The translations under genes and the position numbers were made by a program. The notes under the pieces are model-generated. The model made no database searches, was not told the DNA's origin, and saw only the letters and a program-made list of their open reading frames with translations. Source: Pseudomonas sp. Irchel s3h17 (GTDB taxonomy: Bacteria; Pseudomonadota; Gammaproteobacteria; Pseudomonadales; Pseudomonadaceae). From it: DNA of 64,000 bases. Of this stretch, positions 58,314-64,000 are shown piece after piece (position 1 is the first letter of the stretch; every line of letters starts with the position of its first letter). The DNA is taken from assembly GCF_900187505.1 (NCBI RefSeq), contig NZ_FYDL01000012.1, positions 93,210-157,209 of the forward strand. Direction: 5' to 3'.

Positions 58314-60374
58314 TCAGGCGTTGTCAGTGCTGCGCGCAGGCTGCGCCGGCAAGGTAAAACCGGACACCGAGCGCCGTAACTGACTGGCCATTTTTGCCAG
58401 GTTGCCAATGCTCTCGGCGGTGGCCGTGGAGCCCGACGACGTTTGCGTGGTGATCTGCTGGATCACGTTCATCGTCAAGGAAATCTGTCCTGCCGAAGTC
58501 GTCTGCTGCTGCGCCGCGTTGGAAATACTCTGGATCAACGCCGCGAGGGTCTTGGAAACGCCTTCGATTTCTTCCAGGGCCACTCCGGCATCCTGCGCCA
58601 GACGCGCGCCACGCACCACCTCGGTGGTGGTCTGTTCCATGGAAATCACCGCTTCATTGGTATCGGCCTGAATCGCCCGTACCAGGGTTTCGATCTGCCG
58701 GGTGGCCGCCGAGGAGCGTTCGGCCAGCCGCTGGACTTCGTCGGCCACCACCGCAAAACCGCGCCCGGCATCGCCGGCCATGGAGGCCTGGATCGCCGCG
58801 TTGAGCGCAAGAATGTTGGTCTGGTCGGCGATGTCGTCGATCAGGCTGACAATGTCACCGATTTCCTGGGACGACTCGCCCAAGCGCTTGATGCGCTTGG
58901 CCGTGTCCTGAATCTGTTCACGAATATTGTCCATGCCGTGGATGGTGTTGTGCACCACCTCGTTGCCCTTGTTGGCAATTTCCACCGAGCGCTCGGCCAC
59001 CGCCGAGGACTCGGCGGCATTGGCCGACACCTGGTCGATGGACTGGGCCATGTCGTTGATCGCGGTCGAGGCTTCGCTGATCTGCTGCGCCTGGTGCTCC
59101 GAAGCCTGGGCCAGGTGCATCGCCGTGGCCTGGGTTTCCTGCACCGCGGCGGCCACCTGGCCCGCCGTCAGGTTGATGGTCGCCACCAGGTCGCGCAACT
59201 GATCGACCGAGTAGTTGATCGAATCGGCAATGGTGCCCGTGAAGTCTTCGGTCACCGAGGCCGTCACCGTCAGGTCGCCGTCGGCCAGGTCTTCGATCTC
59301 GTCGAGCAGGCGCATGATCGCGTTCTGGTTACGCTCGTTCTTCTCGGCGGTTTCGCGCAACTGGCGGTTGGTTTCACGAACCATCACCAGGCCGATCAGG
59401 ATGATCGACATCAAGGCCAACAGGCCCAGCACGTAGCCGCCGATGGTATCGGTGGAGCGCCCGCCGACCAGGTTCTCAAAACCGCTGGCCAGGTGCGAGG
59501 CTTCATCGAGCAAGGTCTGCGACAGGCTGAAAATGTTACTCGCCGACTCCCGGACCTTGAACAGCTCCGGTGAGGTTTCGAGGATTTCATCAACCGAGCC
59601 GGAAACGAACTCGAACAGTTCGGAGATTTCGGTCAGGCGCGCCCGGGCGTCGTGGTCTTCGACCTGGCTGACTTTGAGTGCCGGGTTGCCCTGGAGCATG
59701 CCATTGAGCACCTGCCCGAAGCGCGCGGCATCGCGCCCGAACACATCGGCCGCCTGCTGGGCATTTTCATCGCCGGCCAGCACTGTGTTGACCGCGCCGA
59801 GGATGCGTTCGGCGAGCAACGACTGGCGCTGGGCCATGGCCACCTGGGCGGCCGGTGCACCGCGCTGCAGAAGGATCTCGACCACTTTCTCGTATTCGAC
59901 CTGCAATTGCGGCACGGTTTCGGCCAGGGTCGCGGCCACCTGGTGCAGCGAGAGCACGGTCTGTTCACTGGAGAGGATCGCGTCGGTATTCTTCAGCAGA
60001 CGTTCCCAGTCCAGCTGCACGGCGCGCATTTGCGGGCGAACCGCCGCCGGCGCTGGCGGCAGGCCGGTGCTAGGGTCGCCTTTCTTCAAGTACCCCCAGC
60101 GTCGGGCAAAGTCGTTGCGCGCATCACTGAGCAGCTTGAACGCGGCGGCCTTGCCCGCGGCGGCTTCCGTGGCATTCTTGGCGATGCGCTGGGACAGCAC
60201 CCGCAGTTCGCCGGCATGGCCGATGTATTGCTTATCGTAGGAGGCCTGCGTGTTGAGGTAGGCGAAGTTGGCGAACAACAGCACGATGAACACAATCAGC
60301 GCGATGAACAGCGCAATGATTTGCGAGCGACTGCGCGACCCTTCGGTAGAGGTGCCTGTGTTTGGATTTATCAT
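58314..60374 (-). CDS. pilJ: methyl-accepting chemotaxis protein PilJ
   Basis: A 686-residue chemoreceptor for the Pil-Chp system. Layout: cytoplasmic N-terminus, TM1 (about 20-40, [20 protein letters not shown]), a large periplasmic part with PilJ-type repeats (45-315), TM2 (about 320-345), HAMP-like region, then the signalling domain with the hairpin tip [19 protein letters not shown] and [15 protein letters not shown]. It senses surface contact or retracted pilin and signals via PilI to ChpA. The start at 60374 has GAGGAT upstream. No CheR-type PilK gene follows, in contrast to P. aeruginosa. Confidence 0.95.
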   Translation of the reverse strand: MINPNTGTSTEGSRSRSQIIALFIALIVFIVLLFANFAYLNTQASYDKQYIGHAGELRVLSQRIAKNATEAAAGKAAAFKLLSDARNDFARRWGYLKKGDPSTGLPPAPAAVRPQMRAVQLDWERLLKNTDAILSSEQTVLSLHQVAATLAETVPQLQVEYEKVVEILLQRGAPAAQVAMAQRQSLLAERILGAVNTVLAGDENAQQAADVFGRDAARFGQVLNGMLQGNPALKVSQVEDHDARARLTEISELFEFVSGSVDEILETSPELFKVRESASNIFSLSQTLLDEASHLASGFENLVGGRSTDTIGGYVLGLLALMSIILIGLVMVRETNRQLRETAEKNERNQNAIMRLLDEIEDLADGDLTVTASVTEDFTGTIADSINYSVDQLRDLVATINLTAGQVAAAVQETQATAMHLAQASEHQAQQISEASTAINDMAQSIDQVSANAAESSAVAERSVEIANKGNEVVHNTIHGMDNIREQIQDTAKRIKRLGESSQEIGDIVSLIDDIADQTNILALNAAIQASMAGDAGRGFAVVADEVQRLAERSSAATRQIETLVRAIQADTNEAVISMEQTTTEVVRGARLAQDAGVALEEIEGVSKTLAALIQSISNAAQQQTTSAGQISLTMNVIQQITTQTSSGSTATAESIGNLAKMASQLRRSVSGFTLPAQPARSTDNA

Positions 60375-60430
60375 CGATCCTCGCCTGTTGACCCACACCC
60401 TTGTGAAACCTGCCAGCCAACCCGCTCGGA

Positions 60431-60970
60431 TCACAGGGCCACGTCCATGAACCGTGGTGACTGCACCAGGGCGAACGGGCTGAAGACCTGCCAGCGTTGC
60501 TCGCGCTCGAACCGACCCTTGATGAACATCCCCGCCGGCCCCTCTTGTGTACCCGGTGAAACGGGCTCGAACCGGGCCTGATCGAAATGCTGCATGCCCA
60601 GTACCTCGTCGACGAGCAACCCGACGAACACCTCGTTGTATTCCACCACCAGCACCCGCCGCTGCTTGCGCTGGGCCGACAACTCCTCACCGAAGAACCC
60701 GCACAGGTCCATCAACGGCAACAAGCGCCCGCGCAGGTTGGCCACGCCCTTGACCCACGACTTGACCCCGGGCAACTGGGTAAAGCGTGGTTCATGCAAC
60801 ACCTCGCTGACTTCCCCCATGGGGGCCACATACCAGCGCTCGCCCAGACGAAAGCCGATCCCGCTCCAGCCATGGTTGCGGGTGGGCTGGGACGGCAAGT
60901 CCGCCGCCAGCAGGCGGCAGCGTTGGTCGATCTGCAGCAGCAGTTCGAAGGCAGTCAGCGACTCGGCCAT
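60431..60970 (-). CDS. pilI: CheW-like protein PilI
   Basis: A 179-residue CheW-domain scaffold: [51 protein letters not shown] is the first barrel, and [19 protein letters not shown] the second. It couples the receptor PilJ to the ChpA kinase in twitching chemosensing. It lies 56 bases upstream of pilJ and 10 bases downstream of pilH, in one operon. Confidence 0.95.
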   Translation of the reverse strand: MAESLTAFELLLQIDQRCRLLAADLPSQPTRNHGWSGIGFRLGERWYVAPMGEVSEVLHEPRFTQLPGVKSWVKGVANLRGRLLPLMDLCGFFGEELSAQRKQRRVLVVEYNEVFVGLLVDEVLGMQHFDQARFEPVSPGTQEGPAGMFIKGRFEREQRWQVFSPFALVQSPRFMDVAL

Positions 60971-60980
60971 GGCTCAGCCG

Positions 60981-61346
60981 TCAGTCCGCCAGTACGGCGT
61001 TCAGCGTCTTGATCAGGGTGTCTTCGTCCACCGGCTTGGTCAGGTAATCCCTGGCGCCCTGGCGGGTGCCCCAGACCTTGTCGGTCTCCTGATCCTTGGT
61101 GGTGATGATGATCACCGGGATGTGCCCGGTTTCCGGGTCCTTGGTCAGCTGGCGGGTCGCCTGGAACCCGTTGAGGCCGGGCATGACGATGTCCATCAGC
61201 ACCGCGTCGGGTTTTTCCTGACGGGCCAGCGCCACGCCGTCGGCGCCATTTTCAGCTTTCAACACTTCGTGACCATGCTTTTCCAGCATGCCGGTCAGTT
61301 TGTACATTTCAGTCGGCGAATCATCGACGATCAGAATACGTGCCAT
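60981..61346 (-). CDS. pilH: response regulator PilH
   Basis: A 121-residue stand-alone CheY-like receiver: ILIVDDSPTEMYKLTGMLEKHG with the acidic pair, phosphoacceptor Asp in AVLMDIVMPGLNGFQAT, Thr in IITTKDQ and Lys in YLTKPVDE. In the Pil-Chp system PilH modulates pilus retraction and acts as a phosphate sink or counterpart of PilG. The start at 61346 gives MARILIVDD. It is followed at 10 bases by pilI. Confidence 0.95.
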   Translation of the reverse strand: MARILIVDDSPTEMYKLTGMLEKHGHEVLKAENGADGVALARQEKPDAVLMDIVMPGLNGFQATRQLTKDPETGHIPVIIITTKDQETDKVWGTRQGARDYLTKPVDEDTLIKTLNAVLAD

Positions 61347-61404
61347 GGTCTTCCCCATTTTTTATCGACGCAGGGCCCGTTGGCCGAGCGTCACTGTGCG
61401 TGTC

Positions 61405-61809
61405 CTACTGCGGCAAATCGGCGGCAAACCCCGGCACATGGGCCTGGATCGCACTCAGCAGTTCTTCCTTGCTGAACGGCTTGGTCAAAAACTGATCGGA
61501 ACCGACAATCCGCCCCTTGGCCTTGTCGAACAAACCGTCCTTGGACGACAGCATAATCACTGGCGTGGATTTGAACGCACTGTTGTTCTTAATTAAAGCG
61601 CAGGTCTGATAGCCATCCAGGCGAGGCATCATGATGTCGACAAAAATGATCCCGGGATGGTGATCGGCAATCTTGGCCAGGGCATCAAAACCGTCAATGG
61701 CGGTGATCACCTCGCAACCGGCATTGCGCAGCAATGTTTCAGCGGTGCGGCGAATCGTCTTCGAGTCGTCGATCACCATGACCTTCAGGGCGTTGGGATG
61801 CTGTGCCAT
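61405..61809 (-). CDS. pilG: response regulator PilG
   Basis: A 134-residue stand-alone receiver: VMVIDDSKTIRRTAETLL with the acidic pair, phosphoacceptor Asp in GIIFVDIMMPRLDGYQT, Ser in IMLSSKDG and Lys in FLTKPFSK. PilG is the first gene of the operon; it promotes pilus extension and cAMP synthesis in P. aeruginosa. It is divergent from gshB across 255 bp that contain no other gene, the same arrangement as in P. aeruginosa (PA0407-PA0408). Confidence 0.95.
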   Translation of the reverse strand: MAQHPNALKVMVIDDSKTIRRTAETLLRNAGCEVITAIDGFDALAKIADHHPGIIFVDIMMPRLDGYQTCALIKNNSAFKSTPVIMLSSKDGLFDKAKGRIVGSDQFLTKPFSKEELLSAIQAHVPGFAADLPQ

Positions 61810-62064
61810 AGTTGCTCTACCATCGCCTTTGCGAATCAGTTTGTCCGTTAGTCGGTGGCTCGAACCCCTTGATGCTCAAGGGCCAGCGCGACATGCCAGT
61901 CTTTTTAGCACAGTCTCCCACTCCAATCTATCGGCCGGCCCGCGTGGTGGTTTTTCCTTGACCGGGAACACACTCAGCGCCACTCTGACGCCACTTTTTC
62001 ATGCCATTTTGAACCCCGTTTTCTACCCCAGATCAGGGGCCACCCCATTTTCGAGGAAAAACCC

Positions 62065-63018
62065 ATGAGCGTTCGCGTCGGGATTGTCATGGACCCAATC
62101 GCCAACATTGCCTACAAGAAGGACAGTTCGCTGGCCATGCTGCTGGCGGCCCAGGCCCGTGGCTGGGAGCTGTTCTACATGGAGCAGCGCGACCTGTACC
62201 AGGGCGAAGGTGAAGCCCGCGCGCGCATGCGCCCGCTGAAAGTCTTCGCCAACCCGGAAAAATGGTTTGAGCTGGAAGCCGAGACCGATGCGCTGCTGAG
62301 CGACCTGGACGTGATCCTGATGCGCAAGGATCCGCCGTTCGACATGGAGTTCGTGTACTCCACCTACCTGCTCGAGCAAGCCGAGCGGGCGGGCGTGCTG
62401 GTGGTCAACAAGCCGCAGAGCCTGCGCGACTGCAATGAAAAACTGTTCGCCACGCTGTTCCCGCAGTGCACACCGCCGACCGTGGTCAGCCGTCGCGCCG
62501 ACGTGCTGCGCGAATTCGCCGCCCAGCACGGTGATGTGATCCTCAAGCCGCTGGACGGCATGGGGGGCACCTCGATCTTCCGTCATCGCGCGGGCGACCC
62601 GAACCTGTCAGTGATCCTTGAGACCCTGACCGCGCTGGGCACTCAGCAGATCATGGGCCAGGCTTACCTGCCGGCGATCAAGGACGGCGACAAGCGCATC
62701 CTGATGATCGACGGCGAGCCTGTGGATTATTGCCTGGCACGGATTCCCGCTGCCGGCGAGACCCGGGGCAACCTGGCCGCTGGCGGCCGTGGCGAAGCCC
62801 GCCCGCTGAGCGACAAGGATCGCTGGATCGCCGCACAAGTCGGCCCGACCCTGCGTGAAAAGGGCTTGCTGTTCGTCGGCCTCGACGTGATTGGCGAGCA
62901 CCTGACCGAAATCAACGTCACCAGCCCGACCTGCATTCGTGAAATCGACAACGCGTTTGGCACCAACATCGGCGAGATGCTGATGGCGGCCATTGATCAG
63001 AAGCTCAAGGCCCGCTGA
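62065..63018 (+). CDS. gshB: glutathione synthetase
   Basis: A 317-residue ATP-grasp ligase joining gamma-glutamylcysteine and glycine. Signatures: MSVRVGIVMDPIANIAYKKDSSLAMLLAAQARG at the N-terminus, the ATP-grasp loop VILKPLDGMGGTSIFR, then GRGEARPLSDKD and INVTSPTCIREID at the C-terminus. It is a normal-length GshB. It is probably monocistronic, with an inverted repeat after the stop and tonB beyond. Confidence 0.97.
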   Translation: MSVRVGIVMDPIANIAYKKDSSLAMLLAAQARGWELFYMEQRDLYQGEGEARARMRPLKVFANPEKWFELEAETDALLSDLDVILMRKDPPFDMEFVYSTYLLEQAERAGVLVVNKPQSLRDCNEKLFATLFPQCTPPTVVSRRADVLREFAAQHGDVILKPLDGMGGTSIFRHRAGDPNLSVILETLTALGTQQIMGQAYLPAIKDGDKRILMIDGEPVDYCLARIPAAGETRGNLAAGGRGEARPLSDKDRWIAAQVGPTLREKGLLFVGLDVIGEHLTEINVTSPTCIREIDNAFGTNIGEMLMAAIDQKLKAR

Positions 63019-63037
63019 TATAGAACACCCAAGGGGC

Positions 63038-63087
63038 AACCAACATTGCGTTATCATGCGCGGCCTGTGAAACACGCAATGTTGGTT
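63038..63087. other. 14-bp perfect inverted repeat after gshB
   Basis: AACCAACATTGCGT (63038-63051) and its reverse complement ACGCAATGTTGGTT (63074-63087) enclose 22 bases; TTC follows. It may be a long-loop terminator or a regulatory site for the downstream tonB gene. Further on, CATAGC-CC-GCTATG at 63165-63178 is a second small palindrome in the same 237-bp gap, which has no other gene. Confidence 0.65.
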
Positions 63088-63255
63088 TTCTAGTGGCCTG
63101 TACGGTTAGTTCGTTAGCTCAAATTCGGATGCCAGCAGCCCAGAGCCAAGGAGCTGTGACGAGTCATAGCCCGCTATGGCGAGGAACAGCAACGCAGGAT
63201 ATGGGCCACTGACGCCGAAGTTGACTAACAGAACCAACCACACAGGCCACTTGCC

Positions 63256-64000
63256 ATGACCCTTCCATCCGATCTGCCACTCGAACTCGCCCACCGCGGC
63301 GTGCGCCCGGCCGATCGCCTTGGATTTACCCTGTTTCTCGCGGCGCTGATTCACCTGGCCCTGCTGCTCGGCGTTGGCTTCACCCTGGTCGAGCCCCAGC
63401 AGGTCAGCAAAACCCTGGAAATCACCCTCGCCACCTTCAAAAGCGAAACCAAACCGCAAAAAGCCGATTTCCTGGCCCAGGAGCATCAGCAAGGCAGCGG
63501 CACCCTGGATAAAAAGGCCATTCCCAAGACCACCGAGGTCGCGCCCTTCCAGGACAACAAGGTGCAAAAAGTCACGCCACCGCCCGTGCCCAAGCCTCAA
63601 GTGCCGGAGGCCGCGCCCAAGGCGGCGGTGACCACGGTTGCGCCCGCACCGAAAAAGGCGCCGACCAAAAAAGAAGAAATCAAGACCGCGCCGTCCCCCA
63701 AGGTCGTGACGCCGACGTTCGACAGCGCGCAGCTGTCCAGCGACATCGCCAGCCTGGAAGCGGAACTGGCCAACGAACAACAGCTCTACGCCAAGCGCCC
63801 GCGCATCCACCGCCTCAATGCCGCGTCCACCATGCGCGACAAGGGCGCCTGGTATAAGGACGAATGGCGCAAGAAAGTCGAACGCATCGGTAACCTGAAC
63901 TACCCGGACGAAGCACGCCGCAAGCAGATCTACGGCAATCTGCGCCTGATGGTTTCGATCAATCGCGACGGCTCGCTGTACGAAGTGCTGGTGCTGGAGT
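63256..64000 (+). CDS. tonB3: energy transducer TonB, 3' truncated by window edge
   Basis: 248 codons are visible before the window ends. One N-terminal TM helix (about 25-45, LFLAALIHLALLLGVGFTLV) is followed by a long Pro/Lys-rich periplasmic spacer (residues 60-165, with KVTPPPVPKP and APAPKKAPTKK), a charged helical stretch and the start of the TonB C-terminal domain (RIGNLNYPDEARRKQIYGNLRLMVSINRDGSLYEVLVLE). The domain signature Y-P-x-x-A-R and G-x-L are present. Its position after gshB and pilG matches tonB3 (PA0406) of P. aeruginosa, which affects twitching motility; the symbol is assigned by that synteny. Confidence 0.88.
   Translation, partial: MTLPSDLPLELAHRGVRPADRLGFTLFLAALIHLALLLGVGFTLVEPQQVSKTLEITLATFKSETKPQKADFLAQEHQQGSGTLDKKAIPKTTEVAPFQDNKVQKVTPPPVPKPQVPEAAPKAAVTTVAPAPKKAPTKKEEIKTAPSPKVVTPTFDSAQLSSDIASLEAELANEQQLYAKRPRIHRLNAASTMRDKGAWYKDEWRKKVERIGNLNYPDEARRKQIYGNLRLMVSINRDGSLYEVLVLE

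Overview
This window is a stretch of the core chromosome of a fluorescent-group Pseudomonas. The evidence is high-GC coding with the strong antisense open frames typical of that composition, a gene order matching known Pseudomonas neighbourhoods (tkt-epd-pgk-fba beside metK; ahcY-metF; bioA-rsmE; pilGHIJ-chpA; gshB-tonB), and many GTGGCGAGGGAGCTTGCTCCC-type REPIN repeats characteristic of the P. fluorescens group. There are no rRNA or tRNA genes, CRISPR arrays, transposases or prophage genes. Both ends cut genes: betA at the left and a tonB gene at the right.

Layout. 1-17 kb: the 3' end of choline dehydrogenase (betA), an RraA-like protein, a TldD/PmbA-type protease pair, an MdtD-type efflux pump, the RNA helicase dbpA, a BaiN/YhiN flavoprotein, a YccS membrane protein, a periplasmic binding protein, the acetyltransferase elaA, a winged-helix protein with a YgjP-like metallopeptidase, and a REC-PAS-GGDEF-EAL c-di-GMP protein. 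17-19.4 kb: a PL7 alginate lyase and a hipBA toxin-antitoxin operon. 19.4-28.3 kb: minus-strand sugar-phosphate genes (tkt, epd, pgk, two small lipoproteins, fba), divergent from an ArsR-methyltransferase fusion and metK. 28.4-35.7 kb: ligB, a DUF1090 protein, a lipoprotein cytochrome c, mltA, MAPEG, DMT and MFS membrane proteins and a thioesterase. 35.8-40.5 kb: ahcY under an SAH riboswitch, metF, a glycosyltransferase-like unknown and a binding protein. 40.7-46.4 kb: rhlE, yceI with cytochrome b561, bioA, rsmE. 46.5-50.7 kb: a D-amino-acid dehydrogenase/RidA/binding-protein operon facing a LysR gene, then a hemolysin III protein. 50.8-51.9 kb: a HEPN/nucleotidyltransferase toxin-antitoxin pair with its own operator-promoter. 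51.9-61.8 kb: the Pil-Chp (twitching) chemosensory operon pilGHIJ-chpA-cheW. 62-64 kb: gshB and tonB.

How the genes work together. The methyl cycle is well represented: metK makes SAM, ahcY removes SAH, metF supplies methyl groups, and both the ahcY leader (SAH riboswitch) and the metK operon (ArsR-methyltransferase plus a 24-bp palindrome) look tuned to SAM/SAH. tkt, epd, pgk and fba form a central carbon block. The most promising less-described items are the HEPN/MNT module, whose operator exactly fills the promoter spacer; the hipBA operon with a promoter-overlapping inverted repeat and a Gly-Ile-Ser loop variant; the EAL protein that has lost a conserved metal-ligand Asn; the reduced Pil-Chp operon; and the two about-90%-identical 100-bp REPINs lying 14 kb apart. 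No wholly new multi-gene system is evident.
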